64,000 nucleotides of DNA from the NCBI GenBank assembly GCA_902616715.1, contig CACMTR010000003.1:138827-202826 (forward strand). Direction: 5' to 3'. Of the stretch, positions 1 to 8,709 are shown one piece after another; position 1 is the stretch's first letter; each line of letters starts with the position of its first letter. The notes below the pieces were generated by a model that saw only the letters and a program-made list of their open reading frames with translations, ran no database searches and had not been told where the DNA came from. A program made the position numbers and the translations under genes. The DNA comes from an uncultured SAR86 cluster bacterium (GTDB lineage: Bacteria > Pseudomonadota > Gammaproteobacteria > Magnimaribacterales > AG-339-G14).

Positions 1-211
1 AAAATTATCAGAAAGTTCTGAAGAGGATACCAAATTGCTTGGACATTTGCTGAAGATAGTAAGAGAAATGGCTAAAGAACATGGAATAGAGGAGGCTTTT
101 AATGTGATTATAAATAATGGGGAAAAAGCCGGACAAACTGTATTTCACTTACATATTCATATTTTAGGCGGAGATAAAGTCAAACTCTCTTCAGAATTAA
201 TTACAGATTAA
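1..211 (+). CDS. HIT-family protein, C-terminal part (5' end outside window)
   Basis: An open frame enters from the left edge (first full codon at position 2) and stops at 209-211. About 69 residues are visible. They end with a histidine-triad segment, GQTVFHLHIHILGG, the HxHxHxx motif of HIT nucleotide hydrolases and transferases (HinT-like purine nucleoside phosphoramidases). The active-site histidine is the middle one of the triad. The gene converges on the bepA-like gene with a 2 nt gap. The N-terminal half lies outside the window, so the subfamily cannot be settled, but the short tail after the triad fits the HinT group. Confidence 0.85.
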   Translation, partial: KLSESSEEDTKLLGHLLKIVREMAKEHGIEEAFNVIINNGEKAGQTVFHLHIHILGGDKVKLSSELITD

Positions 212-213
212 TA

Positions 214-1641
214 TTAAGATAATTCTCGAAGAGCTTTTTTTGTTTCAAATATATCTTCTAGTCTACTGACGATTGATTCTCTTATTTCAAAAAAATTTTT
301 AGAAAGTTTTAATGCTTCTCTTAATTGAAAGATTGCTGCATCATATCTTCCTGTGAGCATAAAATATTCAGCTCTGGACCTATGAAGACCTAATATGTTT
401 CCTGCTAGACCTTGAGCTTCTGCAAGTTGATACCAAACGGAAGGATCCGAAGGTCTATTTCTGCTTAATTCGCTTAAAATTATTTCAGCCTTTCTTGCTT
501 GATTGTTTTGTAAGTAAGCTTTGGAAAGAATTTTTGAAATTGCGTAATTATTTTTGTTCAAACTTAATAATGTTTCACCTACTGAGACAGCTTCAAAGTT
601 ATTTTCTTCCTCTAAATGAAGTTCCATTAAAGTGGTTTGCAAAATTAAGTTATTTGGAAATTGATCAAGTAAAGCTCTAAGAAGTTTAAATGCTGAAGGA
701 AAGTTCTTCAATTTTTTGTGAGATAAAACCAAGCCATACTCAGCTGCTACAATTGATTTTTGATTAATACTAGAAAGTAATATTTTTTCATATTCCTTGA
801 TCAGATCTCTGGGATTATTTGATGATGAAACAATTGATCTAGCTTTAATTAAGTAAAAATCAAGAGAATCTCTATATTCTCCCCTCGGCTCTATAGAATT
901 TTCTCTTAGTCGAGCATCAGTAATTCTTTCTTTCGGAAGAGGATGACTCATAAGATAAGAAAATTCCTCATCATTTGCTCCCCTTGATCTTTGAAGCTTC
1001 TGGAACATACTAGACATCCCTTTTGGGTCAAATCCAGCTCTAACAAGATTATTAAAACCAATTCTATCCGCCTCTTTTTCGTTACTTCTGGTGTAATTAA
1101 TTGAAAGTTGCTGAATAAGAGCGGGGCCAAGGTATATTCCTTCTGCACTTCCTGAGGCTGCTGCAACTGCTACGCTTCCTAAAATTAAAAGAGCATTTCC
1201 CAAAGCAGTGACTTGAGATTGAGATCTTGCAAAATGTCTTTGACTTAAATGAGCTAATTCGTGACACATCACTGACGCAAATTCTGCTTCAAAATCAGTT
1301 TTAAGAAACATACCTTTGTTAATTCCAATTATTCCTCCCGGTGCGGCAAATGCATTAATTGATTCGTCATCGATTACTACAAATTCATATCTTCTGTCTC
1401 TTACTTCACTAGTTTCAGAAATTCTATAAATTAAATCTTCTATGTAAGTGGTTGTTAGAGGATCTTCATACTCTTTTACGGATGATCTAAAAATTGAAAG
1501 CCATAATCTTCCCAAGTCGTATTCTCCTGACAAAGAGATTGAAGCTGAAGAGGGGTCACCCAACAATGGAAGATTATCTTCCGATTGATTTAAAGAAATA
1601 GAAGAGAAGGTTAAAAGTAAAAATATATAAAAATATTTCAT
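214..1641 (-). CDS. bepA: BepA-like periplasmic M48 metalloprotease with TPR repeats
   Basis: A 475-residue exported zinc protease. Residues 1-20 form a signal peptide without an obvious lipobox. The peptidase domain carries HELAH (H127, E128, H131) and a downstream NEKEAD segment giving the third ligand E190. The region after about residue 260 is helical and fits TPR repeats. This architecture is that of BepA (YfgC), which helps assemble the LPS transporter LptD and degrades stalled outer-membrane proteins at the Bam complex; that role is family knowledge. bamC and bamB are also in this window. The gene is divergent from the AI-2E permease across 53 nt that must hold both promoters. Confidence 0.85.
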   Translation of the reverse strand: MKYFYIFLLLTFSSISLNQSEDNLPLLGDPSSASISLSGEYDLGRLWLSIFRSSVKEYEDPLTTTYIEDLIYRISETSEVRDRRYEFVVIDDESINAFAAPGGIIGINKGMFLKTDFEAEFASVMCHELAHLSQRHFARSQSQVTALGNALLILGSVAVAAASGSAEGIYLGPALIQQLSINYTRSNEKEADRIGFNNLVRAGFDPKGMSSMFQKLQRSRGANDEEFSYLMSHPLPKERITDARLRENSIEPRGEYRDSLDFYLIKARSIVSSSNNPRDLIKEYEKILLSSINQKSIVAAEYGLVLSHKKLKNFPSAFKLLRALLDQFPNNLILQTTLMELHLEEENNFEAVSVGETLLSLNKNNYAISKILSKAYLQNNQARKAEIILSELSRNRPSDPSVWYQLAEAQGLAGNILGLHRSRAEYFMLTGRYDAAIFQLREALKLSKNFFEIRESIVSRLEDIFETKKALRELS

Positions 1642-1694
1642 TTAAAAAAAGTATAATTCCTAAGATATTTTAATTAAATATCGCTTTTTTTAAT

Positions 1695-2750
1695 ATGGTC
1701 AAATTCTTAAAAAATTTCTTTGATACTTATTTTTTTAAAGAAGAACAATATGCAGCTTTGGTTTTGTTACTTATAGCGCTAGTTTTAATTTATTTTGTAG
1801 GAAGCTTAATAACCCCTTTTTTCATTTCGTTATTGATTGCTTATTTATTAAATGGAGCAATGGCTTTTTTTGGCTCTAGGGGAGCGTCAAAAAAAACTTC
1901 ATTATCTCTTGCATTTATAATCTTTACTGCCTTTTATGTTTCTATTTTTTTGCTACTTCCTTTAATCACCTCTCAGATTGGATCATTAATTAATGAACTT
2001 CCTGCTATTGCAAATTATGTTGAAAAACTTGCTCAAAATTTATTAAAAGCGTATCCGGAACTTTTTTCACAAAGCCAGGTTGATGGGTTAGCAGGAAGTA
2101 TTACCTCTTTCTTTCCTACTATTGCGGAGCAAATTCTAATCCAAATGAATGCAGGTTTTTCTGCAATGATGAACGCATTGATATACATAATTTTGATTCC
2201 TTTTTTTGTTTTTTTCTTTTTGAAAGATAAAAATGAAATGATTGAATATGCTACTTATTTTCTTCCTAAAAATTCTCAGCTTTTATCTACACTTTGGTCT
2301 GATTTAAATATTCAATTATTTGGTTACATAAGAGGTAAAGCCTTAGAAATGATAATTGTTGGATGCATTACTTCATTAGTTTTTGCACTAATAGGAGTTA
2401 ACTATTCAATACTATTGGGAATTATGGTTGGCTTGTCGGTTCTTGTCCCTCTGTTTGGAGCAATTATCGTTACCATTCCTGTCGTAGCTATAGGTTTGTT
2501 TCAGTACGGTTTAGAATCTACTTTCTTTATATTTTTAGCAAGTTATTTAATTATTCAAGCATTAGATGGAAATTTTTTATTCCCATTGTTATTGGGAAGA
2601 GAGGTAAATTTGCATCCCGTTTTGATTATATTAGCAATTTTAATTTTTGGAGGTATTTGGGGCTTTTGGGGCCTTTTATTGGCTGTACCAATTGCTACTT
2701 TTATAAGGGCTATTTTGAGAGCTTGGCCAAAAAAAGAATTAGCTAGTTAA
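1695..2750 (+). CDS. AI-2E family transporter / PerM-like permease
   Basis: A 351-residue polytopic inner-membrane protein with about eight hydrophobic segments. There is a pair near residues 20-85 and a hydrophilic insert at about 95-145 that looks amphipathic. A cluster of membrane segments fills the C-terminal half. Features such as LIPFFVFFFLKD, the glycine-rich GxxxG-like helices and the closing GFWGLLLAVPIATF are typical of the AI-2E exporter/PerM family (TqsA, YdgG, PerM). The transported substrate cannot be told from sequence, and members include Na+/H+ antiporters as well as putative exporters. The 3' end overlaps the convergent peroxiredoxin gene by 12 nt. Confidence 0.85.
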   Translation: MVKFLKNFFDTYFFKEEQYAALVLLLIALVLIYFVGSLITPFFISLLIAYLLNGAMAFFGSRGASKKTSLSLAFIIFTAFYVSIFLLLPLITSQIGSLINELPAIANYVEKLAQNLLKAYPELFSQSQVDGLAGSITSFFPTIAEQILIQMNAGFSAMMNALIYIILIPFFVFFFLKDKNEMIEYATYFLPKNSQLLSTLWSDLNIQLFGYIRGKALEMIIVGCITSLVFALIGVNYSILLGIMVGLSVLVPLFGAIIVTIPVVAIGLFQYGLESTFFIFLASYLIIQALDGNFLFPLLLGREVNLHPVLIILAILIFGGIWGFWGLLLAVPIATFIRAILRAWPKKELAS

Positions 2751-3206
2751 GCTAATTGCTTCTAAAACTTCATCTGCGTGCCCTGGAACTTTTACTTTTC
2801 TCCACTCTTTGACTAATTTACCTTTTTCGTCAATTAGAAAGGTACTTCTTTCGATTCCCATGTATTTTTTTCCATACATATTTTTTTCTTTGATGACGTC
2901 AAAAAGATTACAAAGAGACTCTTCTGGGTCAGAAATTAGTTCAAAAGGAAATTTATATTTTTCAATAAATCCTTCATGAGATTTTATGCTTTCTCTTGAA
3001 ACTCCAAAGATTTCTGTATTGAGTTTCTTAAATTGAGGATATAGATCTCTAAAATTTTCACCTTCTGTAGTGCACCCAGGGGTGTTATCTTTAGGATAAA
3101 AATAGATTACAACCTTTTTTCCTAGGAGATCTTTTGAATTTAGTTCCGATTTTCCTGTAACTGATACCTTAAAATTAGGAACTTTTTTGTTAATTTCGAC
3201 TTTCAT
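2739..3206 (-). CDS. bcp: Thiol peroxidase of the Bcp/PrxQ family
   Basis: A 155-residue thioredoxin-fold peroxiredoxin that reduces H2O2 and organic hydroperoxides. The peroxidatic cysteine is C45 in the motif DNTPGCTTE. Position 50, where E. coli Bcp has its resolving cysteine, is glutamate, so this looks like a 1-Cys form or one using another partner. I chose the ATG at 3206 because the protein then starts MKVEINKKVP, as in the family. The open frame runs 15 residues further upstream but that part is low-complexity. The gene is divergent from dapA across 48 nt and its end overlaps the permease gene. Confidence 0.88.
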   Translation of the reverse strand: MKVEINKKVPNFKVSVTGKSELNSKDLLGKKVVIYFYPKDNTPGCTTEGENFRDLYPQFKKLNTEIFGVSRESIKSHEGFIEKYKFPFELISDPEESLCNLFDVIKEKNMYGKKYMGIERSTFLIDEKGKLVKEWRKVKVPGHADEVLEAISLTS

Positions 3207-3254
3207 ATTAAGAATTAAATTATTAATTAAAATTAATATAAAATAAAGCATTTA

Positions 3255-4145
3255 ATGAAGATTTCAGGCGCAATTACAGCATTAGCTACTCCAATGAAGG
3301 TTGATGGATCATTGGACTTCTTATCTCTTGAAAAATTAATTGAGTTTCAAATCTCAGAGGGAATTAATGCCTTAGTTGCCGTTGGAACTACAGGGGAATC
3401 TGCAACAGTTGATGTTAAGGAACATTTAGAAATTATTGATTTTTTTATAAAAATTTCAAATGGAAGAGTTCCAATTATTGCTGGAACTGGAGCAAATTCA
3501 ACAAAAGAAGCTATAGAGCTAACGGAAGAAGCAAGAGTGCTAGGGGCTGATGCAGCTTTATTAGTATCGCCTTATTATAATAAACCAACTCAAGAAGGTC
3601 TTTTTCAGCATTTTTCTGAAATTGCAGACACCGTTGATTTACCTCAAATCATTTATAATGTTCCCTCAAGGACTGCAAGCAATATTGAAGTTGATACAGT
3701 AGAAAGATTGTGTTCAAACAAAAATATAATAGGAATAAAAGACGCTACAGGAGATCTTAATATTTTTGAAGATCTTAAAAGACAATGTTCGTTTGAAATT
3801 AATTCTGGCAACTTTGCTATTTATTCCGGAGATGATGAAACATCTTTTGATTTTATTTCTCGAGGCGGACATGGAACAATATCAGTAACTTCAAATATAC
3901 TTCCAAAATTAGTCTCAGAAATGTATGAGGCTGCAAAAAATAATTCCCAACCAGGAGATGAAATTAACAAAAAATTATCTAAAATAAATAAACTTTTATT
4001 CTTAGAATCAAATCCAATACCCGTAAAATTTGCTTTACATTTGATGGGTATAATAGACAAAGGGATAAGACTCCCCTTAACTTGGTTAGATGAAAAATTT
4101 CATCAAGACATTCAGAATGAATTAAAAAATCTTGAATTAATTTAA
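3255..4145 (+). CDS. dapA: 4-hydroxy-tetrahydrodipicolinate synthase
   Basis: A 296-residue class I aldolase of the DapA family, which condenses pyruvate and aspartate semialdehyde in lysine and diaminopimelate synthesis. Visible motifs are GTTGES near residue 44, the YNVPSRT segment with Y134 and R139, and the Schiff-base lysine K162 in GIKDATGD. The length is normal. It is followed directly by bamC and purC, the gene order known from many Gammaproteobacteria, and the three are likely co-transcribed from the 48 nt gap shared with bcp. bamC begins at the next base after the dapA stop. Confidence 0.95.
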   Translation: MKISGAITALATPMKVDGSLDFLSLEKLIEFQISEGINALVAVGTTGESATVDVKEHLEIIDFFIKISNGRVPIIAGTGANSTKEAIELTEEARVLGADAALLVSPYYNKPTQEGLFQHFSEIADTVDLPQIIYNVPSRTASNIEVDTVERLCSNKNIIGIKDATGDLNIFEDLKRQCSFEINSGNFAIYSGDDETSFDFISRGGHGTISVTSNILPKLVSEMYEAAKNNSQPGDEINKKLSKINKLLFLESNPIPVKFALHLMGIIDKGIRLPLTWLDEKFHQDIQNELKNLELI

Positions 4146-5099
4146 ATGAAGTTATTAATATTTTTCTTTTCAATTTCTCTTTTGGCATCTTGTGCAACCG
4201 ATCCTTCGGATGAAAGGTCTAATAAATATTTAAATGAAAAAAATAATAAAACCTTAGGAGAAATAATTGATAGAAAAATAAATGATTCAATAGATTTTTA
4301 TCCAATACCTGACACAGAGGTAAATATTTCATTGCAGACCTATGATTTACCCATGCCAAATCAATTTTTTTCAGCAGAAAACAAAAATGAAATTAGATTG
4401 CACTCCTTGGGGGAGATCAGATGGATTTATGTTGGTTTAGAACCCAGCAAAGTATGGCCCATCTTAAAAGAGTACTTAGAAAGTGATGACCTTAAGTTAG
4501 GGATTATAGATCCAAACAAAGGAATTATGGAAAGCAAAACTTTTGATTATTTAGGTAAATTATCTAAATTTGAGTATAAATTAGAAAGAGGGCTACAAAG
4601 AGAAAGCTCTGAGTTATTTATTTCTCATTTAGTTCAAGAAAACGATAATTGGATAAAAGTAAAATTAGAGACGGAATTAGTAGAAAATAATTCTAAAAAA
4701 TTATTAGACTATTTTGGTAATTCTGGCCCAATAAGCGGCACTTCATTAATTGCCTTAAATTTGAATAATGAGGACAAAGCAATAGTTTTTGAAGATGAAG
4801 AGGACGGAGAAATAAAAATAAAGGTTATGATAGGTTTTCCAAGAGCTTGGGCTGCAGTTGAAAGGTCAATTAAAATTGCTGGTTTAGATTTAATAGATAA
4901 AAACAGAGAAGAGGGAAAATTTTATCTATCTATTAAAGGAGACTCTTCTTTTTTTAGAAGAAATGATAGTGATCAAATAATCCAAGTAAGAATTAACAAA
5001 ATTGAGGAAAATATTTCAATAATTTCTGTTTTCATGGAAAATAAAGACTTAGAAACTTCTCGTGAAATTATTTCTCAAATAAACCAAGCACTTACTTAA
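4146..5099 (+). CDS. bamC: Outer membrane assembly lipoprotein BamC (NlpB)
   Basis: A 317-residue lipoprotein. The signal peptide ends in the lipobox LASC, with the lipidated cysteine at position 16. The middle and C-terminal parts carry two alpha/beta domains (about 80-200 and 215-315) with WIYVGLEPSKVWPILKEYL and a later RAWAAVERSIKIAGL helix, consistent with the two helix-grip folds of BamC. Sequence divergence is high, so the call rests on lipobox, length, domain pattern and position between dapA and purC, where nlpB sits in E. coli. BamC is a non-essential member of the BAM complex at the outer membrane. Confidence 0.82.
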   Translation: MKLLIFFFSISLLASCATDPSDERSNKYLNEKNNKTLGEIIDRKINDSIDFYPIPDTEVNISLQTYDLPMPNQFFSAENKNEIRLHSLGEIRWIYVGLEPSKVWPILKEYLESDDLKLGIIDPNKGIMESKTFDYLGKLSKFEYKLERGLQRESSELFISHLVQENDNWIKVKLETELVENNSKKLLDYFGNSGPISGTSLIALNLNNEDKAIVFEDEEDGEIKIKVMIGFPRAWAAVERSIKIAGLDLIDKNREEGKFYLSIKGDSSFFRRNDSDQIIQVRINKIEENISIISVFMENKDLETSREIISQINQALT

Positions 5100-5101
5100 A
5101 C

Positions 5102-5818
5102 ATGTTAGAAAGAAAAGAATTACTTAAGACAGGGAAAGCAAAATCTCTTTACCACACAGATGATCCGTCAAAATTAATTATGGAATACAAAGATGACACA
5201 TCGGCTTTTGACGGAAAAAAAATTGAACAAATAGCTGGAAAGGGAACAGTTAATAATAGGTTCAATAGTCATATTATGGAACATTTAAAAAAGAATGATG
5301 TTCCTAATCATCACTTAGAAGTTTCAAACCCTAATGAAAGCATAGTCTTATCTTTGGATATGTTCCCAATAGAATGTGTTGTAAGGAATTTTGCTGCAGG
5401 AAGTATCTGCAAAAGACTAGGTTTAGAGGAGGGTATGAAAATGGATCCTCCGATTTTCGAATTTTTTTATAAAGATGATGACCTAGGTGACCCATTAATA
5501 AACGACTGTCACATTACTGCCTTTGGGTGGGCTAAAGAAAAAGATATAGAGGTAATGAAAGAATTGACTTTAAAAACAAATTCAATATTGGTTTCTCTTT
5601 TTGATGCAGCGGATTTAATCTTAGTAGATTTTAAAATTGAATTTGGTTTAGTTGATGGAAAAATTTTATTAGGTGACGAATTTACTCCCGATGGTTGCAG
5701 GGTATGGGATAAAGAGACTAAAAAGAAACTTGATAAAGACAGATTTAGGTTAGGACTTGGCGATGTTGTCGAATCTTATCAGGAGATAGCTCATAGATTA
5801 GGGATAGACCTAACTTAA
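5102..5818 (+). CDS. purC: Phosphoribosylaminoimidazole-succinocarboxamide synthase
   Basis: A 238-residue SAICAR synthetase. It joins aspartate to CAIR with ATP in de novo purine synthesis. The N-terminal GKAKSLY and DDTSAFDGKK segments, ECVVRNFAAGS and the DEFTPDGCRVWD signature near residue 197 are all present. Length equals the usual 235-240 residues. It follows bamC by 2 nt and probably shares its transcript. Its 3' end overlaps the convergent korB gene by 9 nt. Confidence 0.96.
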   Translation: MLERKELLKTGKAKSLYHTDDPSKLIMEYKDDTSAFDGKKIEQIAGKGTVNNRFNSHIMEHLKKNDVPNHHLEVSNPNESIVLSLDMFPIECVVRNFAAGSICKRLGLEEGMKMDPPIFEFFYKDDDLGDPLINDCHITAFGWAKEKDIEVMKELTLKTNSILVSLFDAADLILVDFKIEFGLVDGKILLGDEFTPDGCRVWDKETKKKLDKDRFRLGLGDVVESYQEIAHRLGIDLT

Positions 5819-6862
5819 ACTCTCATTTATTTTTTCTAAAACTTTTTCTCCAGGACAAAGCTCATCTTGCTTTAGTTGATTGAGAGGTGTTTTTGTGAGG
5901 TTTAATGTTTCATGTAAATCTTCAGAAGATTCATCAAAATAAAGTAAACCAGTAAGTAGTTTTCCTTCTTCACTCTTCTCACGAATATAGTTTAGAGAAT
6001 TACCTGGATTAGTTGGATCAAATTTTGAATTTACTTTTTCTAAAGCAATTTTCGAGCCATCATGAAGATTCACTTCAACCGAAGAACCTGATTTATATGA
6101 TGTAGTTATTTCTTCTCCAAGAGGAACAAAATCGGTCTTTCCAACTGCCTCATTATGATTTCTAATGTAATCGTAACTTTTGGTTGAAGAATCATGATTA
6201 TTAAAAGTTACACAAGGGCTGATAATATCGAGTAAAGCAAAGCCTTTATGTTGAATTGCACCTTTAATTAGAGGGATAAGTTGATCTCTATCTCCTGAAA
6301 AACTTCTTGCCACGTAACTGGCACCTAATTGGATTGCCATAGATGCTAAATCTATAGGCTTGAATAAATTATCTTCCCCGTATTTGTTCTTAGACTCCAA
6401 GTCATTTGTAGCAGAAAATTGGCCTTTTGTGAGTCCATAAGTACCATTATTTTCGACAAAATAAACCATATTAATTTGTCTTCTTATTGCATGAATAAAC
6501 TGACCAATGCCAATTGATGCACTGTCACCGTCTCCAGAAATACCAAGATAAAGTAAATCACCGTTAGCACAATTTGCACCTGTAGCAACTGAGGGCATTC
6601 TTCCATGAACTGAATTAAATCCATGAGATTGATTTAAAAAATAAGCAGGAGCTTTGGAGGAACAGCCAATACCAGAAAGTTTAGCCACTTTATAAGCTTC
6701 AATATTTAATTGGAAACATGCTTCAATTATGCAAGCGCTTATTGAATCATGACCACAACCAGCACATAAAGTTGATATAGCTCCTTCGTAGTCTCTTCTA
6801 GTAAGTCCAAGTTTATTTTTTTCAAGTCTAGGGTGATGATTTATTGGTTTTATAAAAGACAT
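5810..6862 (-). CDS. korB: 2-oxoacid:ferredoxin oxidoreductase, beta subunit
   Basis: A 350-residue thiamine-diphosphate subunit. The N-terminal LCAGCGHDSISACI and GIGCSSKAPAYF motifs provide cysteines for a 4Fe-4S cluster. GDGDSASIGIGQFIHAIRRQ and ENNGTYGLTKGQ form the ThDP/Mg binding region. These match KorB-type subunits that oxidise 2-oxoglutarate, or sometimes pyruvate, to acyl-CoA with ferredoxin as acceptor. It lies 2 nt after korA in one minus-strand operon with the GltD-like oxidoreductase. The exact 2-oxoacid is inferred: nearby sucCD and absence of sucAB favour 2-oxoglutarate. Confidence 0.88.
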   Translation of the reverse strand: MSFIKPINHHPRLEKNKLGLTRRDYEGAISTLCAGCGHDSISACIIEACFQLNIEAYKVAKLSGIGCSSKAPAYFLNQSHGFNSVHGRMPSVATGANCANGDLLYLGISGDGDSASIGIGQFIHAIRRQINMVYFVENNGTYGLTKGQFSATNDLESKNKYGEDNLFKPIDLASMAIQLGASYVARSFSGDRDQLIPLIKGAIQHKGFALLDIISPCVTFNNHDSSTKSYDYIRNHNEAVGKTDFVPLGEEITTSYKSGSSVEVNLHDGSKIALEKVNSKFDPTNPGNSLNYIREKSEEGKLLTGLLYFDESSEDLHETLNLTKTPLNQLKQDELCPGEKVLEKINESLS

Positions 6863-6864
6863 TG

Positions 6865-8709
6865 TTAACGCTCTTTAATATTTTTGTGAGATTTATAATT
6901 AACTTCTCGTTCAGAAACTTTGTTTACAATGTAAGCAGCTTCAATAGGATCGCCTGTAAAGTGAACAAGAGGCCTTAAAACTTCTGCTGAAATTCCACCT
7001 TCAGCCATAATCAATGTTCTCATTTGACTATCTCTATTTTGTTCGACAACATAAATTCGGTCATGATTTGCTATAAACTCCCAGACATCAAGATTAAAAG
7101 GAAAAGATCTGATTTGCATTAAATCAACATTAATATTTTTAGTCTTTAAAATATCCTTCGCTTCTAGAACTGCAGGTTTAGAGCTTCCATAGAAGATAAT
7201 TCCACAGCTATCCTCACCATTTATTTCTATTAATGGTTCAGGAACGAGTTCAGAAGCAGTTCTAAATTTTCTCATAAGTCTCATCAAAGTTTCAGCATTT
7301 ACATTTCCATCTTCAGTGTATCTAGCATATTCATCATGAGATGTGCCTCTAGTAAAGTAAGCTCCTTTTTCTGGATGGGTTCCAGGATAAGTTCGGTAAC
7401 AAATGCCATCATTATCAGAATCTAAATATCTTCCATAAGATTCCAATTTTTCTAAATCTTCATAATTTAGCACTTTACCTCTGTTGTAAGCGATGGAATC
7501 GTCCCAATCAAATTTTTCGCTAACCCAGTCATTCATTCCCATATCTAAATCGCTGACAACAAAAACGGGAGTCTGAAGTTGATCAGCCAAATCAAAAGCT
7601 TTTGCAGAAAAATCAAAACAATCTTTAGGATCTGCTGGAAAGAGTAAAACGTGTTTGGTATCTCCATGAGAAGCGTAAGCACATGCTAAAACATCGGATT
7701 GTTGTGTCCTTGTTGGCATACCTGTGGAAGGCCCTCCTCGCTGTACATTGAAAACTACAAGGGGAATTTCTGCAAAATAGGCTAATCCTAAAAACTCACT
7801 CATTAATGAAATGCCGGGACCACTGGTAGCAGTAAAAGCCCTAGCACCATTCCAATTTGCTCCAATAGCCATTCCTACAGCAGCTAGTTCATCTTCAGCT
7901 TGGACACTTGCGTAAAGATTTTTTCCACTTCTCTCATCAACTCTATATTTTTTTGCGTACTTTTCGTAACCTTCAGCCAATGAAGTAGAAGGTGTGATAG
8001 GGTACCAAGAACAAAATGTAGCCCCACCATAAACAGCACCTAGACCTGCGGCTTCATTCCCAGAAATCAGAATTTTATTTTCCAAAAGATTTCTTCTAGA
8101 TAATTTTATTCCAATCGGATAATCAAGATTATCTAAAACATAATCTCTTCCTAAATTTAACGCTTTTATATTGGGTTCAATCAAAGCAGGTTTATTTGCA
8201 AATTGTTCTGAAATAATTGTTTCTAAAACCTCATATTCAATCTCCATCAAAGCAGATAAAGCTCCAACGTAGGCTATGTTTTTAAAAAGTGCTCTTTGTT
8301 TGGGGTTCTTAAATGAATCAACGCAAAGTTGAGTTAAAGGTATTTCGATAATATTAATATCAGATCTGTTGAAGTTTCTTTTCCAAGTAGAATCATAAAG
8401 AAGATAACCTCCTTCAGAAATTTCATCTATATCTTTCGAATAACTTTGAGGATTCATAGCAACGGCAATATCAACTCCTCCTCTTTGACCTAAATAACCC
8501 TTTTCACTTACTCTTACTTCAAACCAGGTGGGTAAACCTTGAATATTTGAAGGAAAAATATTTTTTGGACTTACAGGAATACCCATTCTAAAAATTGCTT
8601 TTGCAAACATTTGATTAGCACTAGCCGAACCAGTTCCATTGACATTTGCAAATTTAATTACGAAATCGTTGACTGATTCAATAGATTGAAAGGATTTAGG
8701 CTCAAGCAT
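6865..8709 (-). CDS. korA: 2-oxoacid:ferredoxin oxidoreductase, alpha subunit (gamma-alpha fusion)
   Basis: A 614-residue subunit with the gamma domain first (about 1-190) and the alpha domain following (about 200-600), the usual fused form. The alpha domain has the GNEAAGLGAVYGG start, YPITPSTSLAEGYE, QAEDELAAVGMAIGANWNG, and the RGGPSTGMPTRTQQSD signature. It builds the 2-oxoacid and CoA site with korB. The start codon overlaps the stop of the upstream oxidoreductase by one base, and korB follows 2 nt later, so the three are one transcription unit with tight coupling. Confidence 0.88.
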   Translation of the reverse strand: MLEPKSFQSIESVNDFVIKFANVNGTGSASANQMFAKAIFRMGIPVSPKNIFPSNIQGLPTWFEVRVSEKGYLGQRGGVDIAVAMNPQSYSKDIDEISEGGYLLYDSTWKRNFNRSDINIIEIPLTQLCVDSFKNPKQRALFKNIAYVGALSALMEIEYEVLETIISEQFANKPALIEPNIKALNLGRDYVLDNLDYPIGIKLSRRNLLENKILISGNEAAGLGAVYGGATFCSWYPITPSTSLAEGYEKYAKKYRVDERSGKNLYASVQAEDELAAVGMAIGANWNGARAFTATSGPGISLMSEFLGLAYFAEIPLVVFNVQRGGPSTGMPTRTQQSDVLACAYASHGDTKHVLLFPADPKDCFDFSAKAFDLADQLQTPVFVVSDLDMGMNDWVSEKFDWDDSIAYNRGKVLNYEDLEKLESYGRYLDSDNDGICYRTYPGTHPEKGAYFTRGTSHDEYARYTEDGNVNAETLMRLMRKFRTASELVPEPLIEINGEDSCGIIFYGSSKPAVLEAKDILKTKNINVDLMQIRSFPFNLDVWEFIANHDRIYVVEQNRDSQMRTLIMAEGGISAEVLRPLVHFTGDPIEAAYIVNKVSEREVNYKSHKNIKER

